From: Aspidiotus rigidus
Lineage: Eukaryota > Arthropoda > Insecta > Hemiptera > Diaspididae
Assembly (NCBI GenBank): GCA_035079385.1
Contig: JAVHKY010000030.1
Location: 4,379,001-4,443,000 of the forward strand
DNA: 64,000 nucleotides
Direction: 5' to 3'
Shown here piece after piece: positions 37,419 to 47,469 of this stretch. Positions within the stretch are counted from its first letter, which is position 1, and each line of letters starts with the position of its first letter. The notes beneath the pieces were generated by a model. The model worked only from the letters and a program-made list of their open reading frames with translations. It searched no databases and had not been told where the DNA came from. A program made the translations under genes and the position numbers.

Positions 37419-37845
37419 ATGAAGTTAGCTTTTGTATTATATGTAACAATTGCGTTCTTGTATGTATCTTCGCGGTATGTAATATCGGGAAATTCGCAAA
37501 TCGAAGTTAATAATCAGGGTAACGCGCGTTTTTCCATTTCATGCCATTGATGATTATGAGGATGTTCGTCGATCTAGATCACCAATCTTTATAGGACCTA
37601 CAGAGAGAATTATTTATTCATATTCAGTGCCTACACATATCAGTGGTATGAACATCACGATCTTCAAGCACCTCAATGCAGAGGATGAAGGAATAGTTAT
37701 TGCTACGAAAACACTTGGAGATGATGAAAATCAATGTTTCTGGGTAAGCGGTAAATATGAATCACCGCAATTATTAAATTGTACCAACACAATAGGTTGT
37801 AACGATGATCAGGATTGTGAAGAGCAGAGTGAGTTTATAGGCTAA
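37419..37845 (+). CDS. predicted small secreted protein, two exons, carried by the Polinton-like element
   Basis: Exon 1 is 37419-37518 (33 codons plus one base), the intron is 37519-37594 (76 bases, GTAACG...TTTATAG), and exon 2 is 37595-37845. The phases match and give 116 residues. The first 20 or so residues (MKLAFVLYVTIAFLYVSS...) form a typical signal peptide. The mature part is acidic and ends with four Cys (QCFWVSG, LLNCTN, IGCND, QDCEE), consistent with a small disulphide-bonded extracellular protein. A TATA-like box precedes it and AATAAA follows at 37890-37895. Codon use and the intron look like a host gene rather than the neighbouring virus-like ORFs. I do not recognise the family. 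An unspliced reading would need a one-base frameshift. Confidence 0.55.
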
Positions 37846-37889
37846 CTGAAAGTATATTTGACCTAAATTTGTAACGAATACATTTTTGA

Positions 37890-37895
37890 AATAAA
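37890..37895 (+). terminator. poly(A) signal
   Basis: AATAAA 45 bases after the stop of the secreted-protein gene. Confidence 0.5.
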
Positions 37896-39341
37896 ATGGT
37901 ACATTGTATCTCAGAACATCGACTTATTATTATGAATGTGTCATGGATTGGCACTCATATTTCGAGACTTGTTCCTACACAAGTAAATATATATATATAT
38001 ATATATTTTTTTTTTCAAAGGCAAACGAGCACACCCATTAGGAGCTGCGCGTCACTGCAGTGCTAGGTCAAACTACGTAGCGTTGATGGAACAGACAATA
38101 CCAGAATAATTATGAACTTTGTTCGATACATCCTGTATGATATTATGAAAAGTTGGGGTGACGTACTCTTTTTCCCAGACATGAACTCTACCCAGTCTGG
38201 CCATAAATACTGTCCGTTGTAGGGTCTCAAAGTTTGAATTTGAAATTGAAAAGCAGTCACTTTTAATAATTGTAATTTTGTCATTTTTATTGATTTTTCA
38301 CAATTTTTCATTTCAACTCTTGACTTCAATGTGAATAAATCATCTTAAAAATAACCGCAGATTCCCTAACGTCATAGGGAAATACGGTTACTTTTTGTGG
38401 ACTAGAAAGTACTATTTTTCATACACACAAGTTTCGTGGTAACAGAGCGACGAACGTGCGGAAGTACGAACGAGAAAATGAAAAAAGAATCATGTGCGCC
38501 TTACAGTCGTGGCTCTGCAAAACTTGATAGACCGGTGCATGAATCGTGAAACTCGTGTGTGAAAGGTAAAATATTGTATTCTATGTAGGAATAATCGCGA
38601 TTTCCAAAACGTCATTCTTTCACATTTTTTTAAAGGAATGACAGTATTTATTGCTTGGGTACATATGTGTGGATGATGAAACAATAAGGTGATACATTTG
38701 AAAACAAAGAGCGAGTATCTTATTATCGATGATGGGAGTGAGACAAATGAGAGGAGGTGAGGTGGTCAACGCGGGTGTAAATAGATGGTCTACATTCTTT
38801 GTTTAATTATAGGTGATAGAAGATATTCATCGATTTATGAAATCAGTGACGCGATGGACGAGGAGACGTCATATAGGTCAAATGGATAACATTCAAATCG
38901 TCTTTCCGCAGATTAAAAACTTCCGTTGCGTGGTATCACAGATTATCAAAAACAGAGAAATAGTCTCAAATACTGCAATGTCTGTGGTCTTGACCACTAG
39001 ACTGCGCTACAGTTCTTTCACAATTGACTGGGCAAAATTAGGTTAATGTTTGACAGCGCGTTTAGCAGGAAGCCATTTTGGAAACTGTCAATGTTTGGCA
39101 TGAATTTAACTAGTCTAACTGGATTCAAACAAGAGTCAAACATTGTTGTGACAATCTTTGACTAGAAATTGACTGATCAAATTACAGCTCAAGTTTGACA
39201 ACTTGTTTGGCAAAGGGCGGAGCTTGGCAAATGTCAAAGCTTGACTTCAAATTGACATGTCAAACGTGTCAAAACTGCTCGATTTTTCCAATCGGGTAAA
39301 TACTCCATAGGTTTCCGTTCAAAATATTAAAGTTATAAAAA
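37896..39341. other. element interior, no gene recognised
   Basis: Host-like base composition, an AT microsatellite (37986-38010) and short ORFs without domains. This stretch may be sequence captured together with the secreted-protein gene. Confidence 0.4.
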
Positions 39342-39555
39342 ATGGAGAATGTTCAAGAAATAAATTTTGATAGTACCTAGTATATATGGAGAAATTACAA
39401 GACTAGCTAGAAGAAATTTTGAAGCTACTCTAAATCTTTTTGATGAAATTCAAACTGAACCAGATCTTGGATATGAATCTGGAAATGAATTTGATATAGA
39501 TGAATCAAATATCAACTCAGAAATTGAAGCTGATGAGGGAATAGAAAGTGATTAG
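39342..39555 (+). pseudogene. small acidic virus-like ORF, frameshifted start
   Basis: An ATG at 39342 reads 12 codons to a TAG. A frame shifted by one base is open from about 39367 to the stop at 39553. The main part has EITRLARRNFEATLNLFDEI followed by a strongly acidic tail rich in Glu, Asp, Ser and Asn. Probably one gene with a single-base frameshift near 39366. Family not recognised. Confidence 0.4.
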
Positions 39556-39651
39556 TTATGTACATAATTAATTTCAACATCAGATTCAAAATCATCAATA
39601 GGAATATTTTAGATCTTTTATTTCTCTTTCTATAATTCTTGATAAAGCACT

Positions 39652-39852
39652 TTAATGAGCAATAATATTTACCATAAATTTAGTATATTTTATTCTTTTA
39701 TCTTCAGATAAATGTTGAATTTTATCAGTAAGTGGATCCATTAAAGTTTCATAATTTGACCTTGTTCTGGCAATAGGCTCTTTAAAATGTGGTATAATAT
39801 TCTCAAAATCAAATTCATCTTTATCAACTAAAGAATCTTTGTAGACCTCCAT
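39652..39852 (-). CDS. small virus-like ORF, 66 codons
   Basis: Intact AT-rich ORF, acidic N-terminus (KDSLVDKDEFDFENIIPHF) and a Lys-rich helix at the end. It lies tail to tail with the ORF at 39342-39555 and head to head with the one at 39910, an arrangement seen in compact viral genomes. Family not recognised. Confidence 0.4.
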   Translation of the reverse strand: MEVYKDSLVDKDEFDFENIIPHFKEPIARTRSNYETLMDPLTDKIQHLSEDKRIKYTKFMVNIIAH

Positions 39853-39909
39853 TTAGATAGAATAAATTTTCTAAATGAAAATATTGAAATAATAATAAGA
39901 ACTATTAAT

Positions 39910-40194
39910 ATGATTCATCTAGTAAACAAGATGTATACTTTGACAAGATACTGTAAACTTTGTTTAAAATCGACTAACCAATCAATTGAGACAATAAAGG
40001 TTAGACCTTATTTAAAAAAAGAAATGAGTACATGTCCTCAATGTGAAACCATTCTTATTAGATTTGTAGATTGTATGGAACATGATGAGAAACTCAAATT
40101 TATTTGTTACAAATGTAAAGCAGAAACTCAACATTCTAGGAGTAAATTTGGAACAATTCATAGGTGTATAATATGTGGACAAATTAAAAAGTAG
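39910..40194 (+). CDS. zinc-ribbon protein, 94 codons, virus-like
   Basis: The intact ORF has four CxxC pairs: Cys15/18, Cys42/45, Cys66/69 and Cys86/89, plus Cys55 and His75/84. Two zinc-ribbon modules, pairing 15/18 with 42/45 and 66/69 with 86/89, are the simplest reading. Such ribbons occur in viral transcription factors and nucleases. Which one this is cannot be said. The AT-rich codon use matches the other ORFs of the element. Confidence 0.55.
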   Translation: MIHLVNKMYTLTRYCKLCLKSTNQSIETIKVRPYLKKEMSTCPQCETILIRFVDCMEHDEKLKFICYKCKAETQHSRSKFGTIHRCIICGQIKK

Positions 40195-40379
40195 TATTTT
40201 ACATTATTTATTAAATTGAAAGAAGTATAACTAACTTCTGTAAGTATTCTTCTAATAAATTTTCTAATTTTTATGTTATTTTTATTACAATTCATATCTT
40301 TGATGAGTAAAGTAAAATCTATTATTCCTGAGATTAAATTCATTTTTATAACTTTTAATATAATATAATTCACATGTAA

Positions 40380-40555
40380 TAATTTCTTCTAGAAATGATA
40401 CAGATGCATAAAAATTCTTGACTCCTTGAATTTCTTCTAGAATCTATAAAAATGTACAACTCCTTAAATTTCTATTAGAATTGATATAGAATTGATATAA
40501 ATTGATATGAAATGTATAAAAATTCTTGTCATCTCTAAACTTCTTCTATAATCAA
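40380..40555. repeat. short tandem repeat, related to 41440-41810
   Basis: Three imperfect copies containing tcttctagaattgatata and atgtataaaaattcttgac. They lie between two virus-like ORFs. Confidence 0.6.
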
Positions 40556-40926
40556 TACAAATATATGAAAATTTTTTGGTCTTCAACTATTTTATAAACT
40601 TCTGATGCGGATATTGGTTTAACAAAAGTAAAACTTTTATATAACTTTTTATAATCATTATAATTATTTAATTTTGGAATTATCATTCCTTCTTCATGTT
40701 TAACAAATATTTCATCAAAATTAGTTTCTTCTGTAACATCTATAAGGAGACAATCTGTAGCTACATAACATGTTTTATTATCAATCATTTTAATTCCAAG
40801 TTTTAATTCAGCGTGTTCTTTATATTTTCTTATATTATATAAATATTTCATTTTCATATCAATATTTTCAATAAAGTTAAATTTTGTGTAAATTAAATCA
40901 ACTACTTTTTTATCTAAAGAATGCAT
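40552..40926 (-). CDS. virus-like ORF, 124 codons, unrecognised
   Basis: The largest intact ORF of the element interior. It is Lys/Asn/Tyr-rich with AT-rich codons. The centre has GIKMIDNKTCYVATDCLL followed by ETNFDEIFV. No transmembrane segment or known motif is visible. The context (long-TIR element, neighbouring zinc-ribbon ORF) points to a viral-type gene of unknown role. Confidence 0.5.
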   Translation of the reverse strand: MHSLDKKVVDLIYTKFNFIENIDMKMKYLYNIRKYKEHAELKLGIKMIDNKTCYVATDCLLIDVTEETNFDEIFVKHEEGMIIPKLNNYNDYKKLYKSFTFVKPISASEVYKIVEDQKIFIYLY

Positions 40927-41439
40927 CTTTATATATTTAATTTATAATTTCAGTTTTTCTTAACTTTTTGAAAAATGTATTGCTACCACTCAACATTTTT
41001 CTGTTTTCGAGTTTTAGAATTGATATAAAATGTATGAAAATTCCAAACTTCTCAAATTTCCTTAGATATTCGAAAAGCTTCACAGAAATTCAGGGATCGA
41101 CATCACGGACCTTTATGAGAAATCCGATGAAAGTGATCATGTTTTTTTTATTATCATCAGATGAAAAATATTACGAAAATAGAAAAATTTATTCAGTATG
41201 TGTTTCATGGTGTATGGTTGTATATCCTGGAAAAAAATCAATGATTCTGATTGAAAATGGATGAAATTAGATCGTGGCTACTAAAAGTGATCACGTTTTC
41301 TTTTTTTCTAAACTTGACTTAAAAACGTGACCGGAAAAAGCGGTCATGATTTAAAAGACTTTGAATATTGAAATTTCTGGAGAGCTATTAATGGGTTTTG
41401 AATATTTTTGAATAGAAACTTATTACTTATACCTATTGT

Positions 41440-41815
41440 ATACAAGATGATATAAAATGTATGAGATTTCTTGACTTCTTAAATTTCTTCTAAAATTGAT
41501 ACAAATTGTATACAAATTGTTACAAAATGTATGAGACTTCTAGACTTCTTAAATTTCCTCTAGAATTGATATAAATTGTATACAAAATGATATAAAATGT
41601 ATGAAAATTCTTAACTCCTTAAATTTCTTCTAAATTTGATATAAATTGTATACAAATTCATATAAAATGTATGAAAATTTCTAAGACTCCGAATTTCTTT
41701 TAGAAATAATATAAATTGTATACAAATTGTATACAAATTCATATAAGATGTATGAAAATTTTTAAGCCTCCGAATTTCTTTTAGAAATGATACAAATTGA
41801 TATAAAATAATGAAG
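41440..41815. repeat. tandem repeats inside right arm
   Basis: About five copies of an 80-95 bp unit with attgatataaattgtatac, aaatgtatgaaaattc and aatttcttct. A different unit fills the left arm, so the two internal arrays are not simple mirror images. Confidence 0.75.
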
Positions 41816-42035
41816 AAATTTTGCTCCGTGTGCTAGAAGGAAAAATTTGAATTTCTTACATTTTTATGAGTATTGGAAAGTAGCTCTCACGAGAGATTTA
41901 TTTTATGGTAAAAATATAGAAAATTGAAACAGAATTGATACAAAAACTCTGAAATTTTCGAACTAGCTTGGAAGAAAAATAGGGTGATTCATATTTAGCT
42001 TAAAAACAATCAAATATTCACGATGAAAATTGAGG

Positions 42036-42412
42036 AGATTTCTAGGATTTTTAGAGAGGTTGAAAAATGGCTAAATTTTGCTCTGCGCTAGAGAAATGAG
42101 GAAGTGCGCCAGAAGGAAAATTCTTACATTTCTCGTATTTTAGGAGAGTTGGAAAGTAGCTCTCATGAGAGATATATATTTATGGTAAAAATATAAAAAA
42201 TTGATATAGAATTGATACAAAAACTATGAAATTTTTGAACTAGCTTGGAAGAAAAATAGGGTGAATTGATTCATATTTAGCTTAAAAACAATCAAATATT
42301 CACGATGAAAATTGAGATTTCTAGGATTTTTAGAGAGGTTGAAAAATGAGTAAATTGTGCTCTGTTTTAGAGAAATGAGGAAGTGCGCCAGAAGGAATAT
42401 ATCTTATCTACT
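42036..42412 (-). repeat. right terminal inverted repeat
   Basis: Inverse of 35593-35970; a further copy of the 280-bp unit extends inward to about 41860. It ends CTTATCTACT next to the target copy GATAGA. Confidence 0.85.
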
Positions 42413-42705
42413 GATAGATATTTTAGAATATTAGTTGTTCTCAGACATTTAGCTTTTAGTAATTTGATGTGGGGGAGCCATGAGTGTTTGTGATCAAGAC
42501 TGAGTCCTAAAAATTTCACTGTATCGGTGATTGTTATTTCATAATTTTGTAGCCGAAGGGAAGGGATAGTTGGAATTGGGTTTTTCTTACGAAAGACGAG
42601 AAGGGTTGTTTTTTTTTTTTTTTTTTTTTTGGGGGGGGGGGAGAACTGAAATTCGCGTTCTGATGACCAAGTTGAAATTTTGTTGAGACTTTCCTGAAGG
42701 AGTCT
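42413..42705 (-). mobile_element. Jockey-type retrotransposon, RT segment
   Basis: The frame encodes LLQESLNKISTWSSE, a poly-Lys stretch from a T-run, then KFLGLSLDHKHSWLPHIKLL and NILKYLS. These are the reverse transcriptase C-terminal motifs of Jockey elements. It is cut on one side by the Transib-like element and on the other by the Polinton-like element. Confidence 0.9.
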
Positions 42706-43845
42706 CACAGTGGGATGAAATGCTATTCTAGCTGGCCAAAATTCGAAAATCGAAGGTCTGTATACAGGTGCGAATTATTTTGTTCACGTTTTAGAAACGT
42801 TCCGACCACCCTAATTCAATAAAGAAACCAGTTTTTGTGGAAGTGTGTTGGTGTCAGCAGCGGGTACATACTCTGAGTCATTTTTTAGCAAGCCAATTCT
42901 CAAGTCGGTGATGAGATTAAGAGGAGGAAGTGTGAAGTTTGAAAGAGATGAACGGTGGACGTAGATCGAATTTCTGGCACGATTGAATAAAATTTATATG
43001 TAGAATAATTCTGACCAATTTCTCCGCAAGATGCTAGTAATAAGAGAATAATTTCGCTGTGTTGGCGACGCGCAAGAAGCAAATTGGAAGAAAAGGAAGA
43101 TTTTTTCAATTTTGAATTGAATGATACTTCAATCTGAAAATTTGGGATTTTCCTAGATACTAGAATTTCTAAAGAATAATTCCATATTTTGATAACCATA
43201 CTCAATATTGCTTGTTGAAATACATTTCTTTTTTATGTCAGAATATCGAATTATCTAGAAGTAGCTTCAGAGATAAAATCCAAAATTATTATTGTTATTA
43301 TTATTACGTAGAAGGTGTTCTACAGTCTCGATCACCCCTTATCCTATTTTCATAATCTATTGCTCTAACAGTAAAACCTTCGTCCACAAAGTCTAAATAA
43401 AAGCTTCAGAAATCAAGGAAAAATGCTGTCATCATAAATCTGACTGAAAATTTGAATTCTACGATCTCGATTACCCCTTAGATGATGTTCATCAACTTTT
43501 TCTCTTAGTCAGTATACTTTTTATCCACAAACTCCAAGTAAAAGCTTCAAACTAGGAGTAAAAATGATCCAAAACGTTGAGAAAAAATTATCCAATCATA
43601 AATCTGACTAAAAATTCGAATTTTACGATCTTGATTATCCCTTAGACGACTTTAATAAATTGTTGCTCTTGATCAGTTCAACTTTTGTTCACAAACTCCA
43701 AATAAAGGCTTTAGACTTTGAGAAAAAATGAACCAATCATTGGAAAATCGAATTCTACGACCACAAAAACCCCTTAGTTGATCTTCATTAGACATTCAGT
43801 CGAAAATAATTTTGGCCACCTAGCGTGGCGTTTCATCCCACTGTG
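42706..43845. mobile_element. Transib-like non-autonomous transposon, 1140 bp
   Basis: The element starts CACAGTGGGATGAAATGC and ends in the near-perfect inverse, with inverted repeats of about 38 bases. A 5-bp duplication AGTCT flanks it (42701-42705 and 43846-43850). CACAGTG termini with a 5-bp duplication are the signature of the Transib family, the source of the RAG recombinase. No transposase ORF is found. Removing the element and one target copy joins the Jockey frame as ...AHRL-LQESLNK..., confirming both ends. Confidence 0.85.
43313..43800. repeat. tandem repeat inside the Transib-like element
   Basis: Four imperfect copies of a 130-160 bp unit, marked by ctacgatctcgattacccctta and its variants near 43320, 43459, 43622 and 43755, each followed by acaaactccaaataaaagctt-like words. 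Confidence 0.8.
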
Positions 43846-43850
43846 AGTCT

Positions 43851-44060
43851 GTGGGCTCTCGCTGGATTTGAGGACGGCAGAGATACGCTGTAATCATCAG
43901 CGAATAGCCGTTGGGTGATAGGGAAGTCAGCTCTTTGAGGGAGGTCGTTGATTGCGATTAAAAAAAGAAGAACACTCAGTACCTCCCCTTGAGGTACTCC
44001 ATTTTCAACATTGTGAGGTGAGGATAGTTGATCTTGAATTTTTACTAATTATATCTGTCT
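43851..44060 (-). mobile_element. Jockey-type retrotransposon, RT catalytic segment
   Basis: The frame encodes NGVPQGEVLSVLLFLIAIND and QRLFADDYSVSLPSSNPARA. It contains the RT motifs PQG and FADD (the catalytic YxDD-type motif). It continues at 42705 once the Transib-like element is removed. Confidence 0.9.
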
Positions 44061-44099
44061 TGAAGGAAGCATCGTAGAATTTTGGGTAGATTATTTTTT

Positions 44100-44641
44100 C
44101 CAGTGTTAAAATTCAATAAATTAGAAATCCTGTCGACCCACCGCTCTTACTAGTGTAATGGGCAAACTTTTCCAAAAAATCATCAACAATCATCAACAAA
44201 CGTCTTTAATGGTTCCTGGATCAAAATGACATTTTATGCTTCAATATGGATTTAGAAAAGGACGCAATACCATTCAAGCACTCTCTGTCCTCCAAAAACT
44301 AAACAAATTGCGGAGAAACAAACGAAAATTACGTGAGAGGAAAGAAAACGAAGACCAAATTTGTAGCGCCTCCAAACTCATGGGTATTTTTGTTGGAGAT
44401 CGAAAAAGATAGTGTAAATAGGAATTTTAAGAAGAAAAGCTTGTTCGATTTGATTTTGGAGGACAGAGAGTGCTTGAATGGTATTGCGTCCTTTTCTAAA
44501 TCCATATTGAAGCATAAAATCTCATTTTGATCCAGGAACCATTAAAGACGTTCGTTGATGATTTTTTGGAAAAGTTTGCCCAGTACACTACTAAGAGCGG
44601 TGGGTCGATAGGATTTCTAATTTATTGAATTTTAACATTGG
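44100..44641. mobile_element. inverted duplication of Jockey RT N-terminal part
   Basis: Arms 44100-44297 (+ strand coding) and 44454-44641 (- strand coding) are about 190 bp each, with roughly 155 bp between. Both encode RT motifs: GKLFQKIIN and QYGFRKGRNTIQALSVLQ. The - strand arm continues into IEQAFLLKIPIYTIFFDL, the next part of the RT. This head-to-head arrangement lies at the 5' end of the Jockey copy and recalls a twin-priming inversion with duplication. Confidence 0.8.
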
Positions 44642-46559
44642 AATTTATTACTAAACTGGGAAACTTCAAGCGTCAAATTTAATTGTACATAAGTTGTTCA
44701 TGGACCTCACTAAATCCCGAAAGGAATCTGGAAAATATTACAGGTGACGCGCCGACAACGACGAGGAGGAAAAACAAAACAAAGATCGGAGATTAGTCTC
44801 GCTACTGTAATTCGTAATTTAAAATGATATACACCAACTTATAACGAGTAGGCACACGAGATGGAAAAAATTACGTAAACATTTTGTGAAATATGTGTAT
44901 GAATGTACGGAAATAACTGCGATGATACGTAATATGAAAGAAAGAGAAAAGTCATCTAGAAAAAGAAAATACCGTAATTTCCCCAGTTCCGTCGCGTAAA
45001 TACGAAATAATCATTACAAAGGTATAAAGGTAAACAAAAGATAATAAGTGGAAGTTAATGGTTGAGTTGAAATTGGAACTCGTAAAAAGAAGGAAAGTTC
45101 TAATTAAAATGTGTTCGCGGGGTAACCTTTGGCGAATTGAAAAGAATGAAAAAGTTTGCAAAAATTTTCCATCGCGCGCTGTTATTCTCGCTTTTCTTTT
45201 CTTGTCCACAGGTTTTTGTGGATGTGTGTTCAGCGTATGGAAGTATACTATTTTTATACTCTTAGTGCTACCAAACGGGATATTTTATCATGAGTGCGCT
45301 ATATCAGAATATCTTCAAAGAGAAATTGGTATAGGTTGTTTTTCTTATAAAATTCGATCGCGAAAAGAATTCAAGTCAACTGATATTTAGTGGTTTGGTG
45401 TAGGTACCTAAAATTAGAAAGAGCAGCTCGATTGGACAAAAAATCTGGAAAAATGTGTTTTTTAAAAGCAATATTCGTTTGAGATAGTTCCTTTGTCTAA
45501 AAAAACAAAAGTCGCAAAATTGGGCATTTTAGGTATCATTTTACGGTCCAAAAATTGATCCAGCATAGGTACCAAATCAAATGTTTCTTGACATCTACTA
45601 ATATGAAAGCACTGCTCACATTTTCCATGAATTTGACCTTGATGCACACATTATAATTAATTCCCGAGATTATTTCATCGTTTTTCCCATTTAATTAGCA
45701 ACTAAATCTGTGTATTTTCCAAAAGATTGAATAATTAAAAACAAAACAACACCCAGTGATTGAATATAAATACTACCCGCGGCATGACAGCGGTGTATAC
45801 GTGGTGAGGTATGAAATTAAATACGTAGCTCTTCATTCAAAATTAACGTTGAAATTTCACCTTTACGAAAGCGTATCAACGGTGGATAATCAGTAATGCA
45901 CGATGTATCTCGCACTAAAGTACAGTAGAATGAGTACCATAAAACTTCATTAACCTAAAATCGTGATGAAAATAACGTTTTACACTGATGCTTTTGAAGA
46001 ATATTATTATCACAGCATGATCTAATGACGAAATTGCAGGGACGTGTGAAAGAGTAAGACTATATAGCAGAGGGGCTTTAAGTGGTTAAACGCAGAAATG
46101 AAATGCTTCCATCGAAACCATCGGCCGATGCCGGGATAGTTTGACAGTTTTTTAAAGGAGAGAATTCGTACTCTAATAGATGAAATCATTGCGTCGTTAC
46201 TTTTTACTCTTCATTAGGGGAATTTAGGGTCGGAAACATCACTTTTTACTTCCTGCTTTTTGCTTTTAATATCGCGATTCGCGCCGCGAATCATAATGAA
46301 GGCGGGGCGCGATATCATATAATACTGCAAGCGTATCGTCGCTGCTAATTTTAGTGGTTTCTAAATTTGAATGGGGTTGAAAAGTATACTTTATTTGCTA
46401 CAATTTTTCCTCGAGAGACGAACGTTTCGATGCATCAGGTTGAGTGCACACTTCTTTCTAAGAAAAAATTGGCAAAAAATGAATCACCAACAGACTCTCT
46501 TATTGTTGTAAATTTCGCCGTTAGTATCCGTACCTGTACCAATACTTTATATCCATTCC
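44642..46559. other. intergenic, no gene recognised
   Basis: Short ORFs only. TAGGTACC words lie at about 45402 and 45566. Confidence 0.45.
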
Positions 46560-47110
46560 AGTGATACCGTATCTCTTATATCAAGGAGGATTTTGAGACC
46601 CTTTTTCTAGGTCTCCAACATTAGGCGCATTGCTAAAATTAACGGACTTGATGTGAATGCCTGTATTCTAATACGTAGGAGAATCCTTCGTCAACTCTTG
46701 CCCCCTCCCTCAAACCTTGATACAAAAAAAGAACGTTGGTTAAAATTGCTTTTCTTGGGGAAATCCTCCGAGGTGTTGGTGACTGAGGTCAGAAGATTCG
46801 GTCACAAGATCGGTTTCTACCCGCTCCTAACCGTTTCTAACTCAATCGCTCCGAAGCATCCTACTGCCGTTATGAAATCTGCCTGTGGGTATCGAGTTAA
46901 ATGTGGCGATTGTCCTGCTCAGTACATCGGACAAATGAGGAGTAATTTGAGGAAGCAGCTAGAGGAGCACCGAACTACAGATACGGCAGTTTTCAACCAC
47001 TGTATTCATGCAGTCAGGGCGTGATCTAGAGAAACTTTCCATTTCCCTCCTTAATCATGGTAAGAAAGGTAAGGATGCTACCTGCTTAACGATCTCGACT
47101 CAACGTTTAT
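46560..47110 (+). mobile_element. Penelope-like element with GIY-YIG nuclease segment
   Basis: The frame at 46653-47024 encodes RRFGHKIGFYPL, then VKCGDCPAQYIGQMRSNLRK and LEEH. This is the linker and the GIY-YIG endonuclease start of a Penelope-like element, with the YIG tripeptide and the downstream Arg present. The CxxC before the YIG is also typical. After the stop, a shifted frame continues with the nuclease tail to about 47110. Remnant; the RT core upstream is missing or decayed. Confidence 0.8.
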
Positions 47111-47469
47111 AAATGGTTTTACTCGATTTTGAAACAAAAAAAAAAAAAAAGACTAGATCTCTTGAGCTCCACATCCTGGTAGGAAAAGAAGCTCCAAATC
47201 TGTTGAAAAAAATTAGAAAATAAATTTCCGTCACGTAAGAGTTAATGAGAAAAAAGAAACCAAGAGACTCGGATACTGAGGTGCATGGCAACTCAGTTTT
47301 ATTTATATTAGTAATCTAATGTTGACCCAACACAAGTGGTCGAAACCAGTCGCGAAAGTTATTCGGAAGTGAATCCCACATATACCTATTGATGTTTTGA
47401 TTTTGGTTTTCAATAAAGTTTTATTAGATACGTGCTTGTGCTCTTCTTCAATTTACCTACAATGGATGA
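47111..47469. other. Penelope-like 3' flank
   Basis: No gene. 47320-47351 has gttgaccc...ggtcgaaaccagtc, similar to the CGAAACC-GTC segment at 35011-35045. Confidence 0.4.

Larger units (their letters stand above)
35593..42412. mobile_element. Maverick/Polinton-like element, 6820 bp, long TIRs
   Basis: The element is flanked by a 6-bp duplication, GATAGA, at 35587-35592 and 42413-42418. It starts AGTAGATAAGATATATTCC and ends in the exact inverse. Terminal inverted repeats are highly similar over about 377 bp (35593-35970 and 42036-42412) and contain a tandemly repeated unit of about 280 bp (marker ccttctggcgcacttcctca at 35610 and 35889, mirrored near 42118 and 42397). A 6-bp duplication, AG...CT termini, long inverted repeats with internal tandem repeats, and AT-rich genes on both strands are the known signature of Maverick/Polinton elements. 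DNA polymerase B, integrase, ATPase, protease and capsid genes are not seen, so this copy is non-autonomous or a deletion derivative. Excision restores the Jockey frame exactly. Confidence 0.8.
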
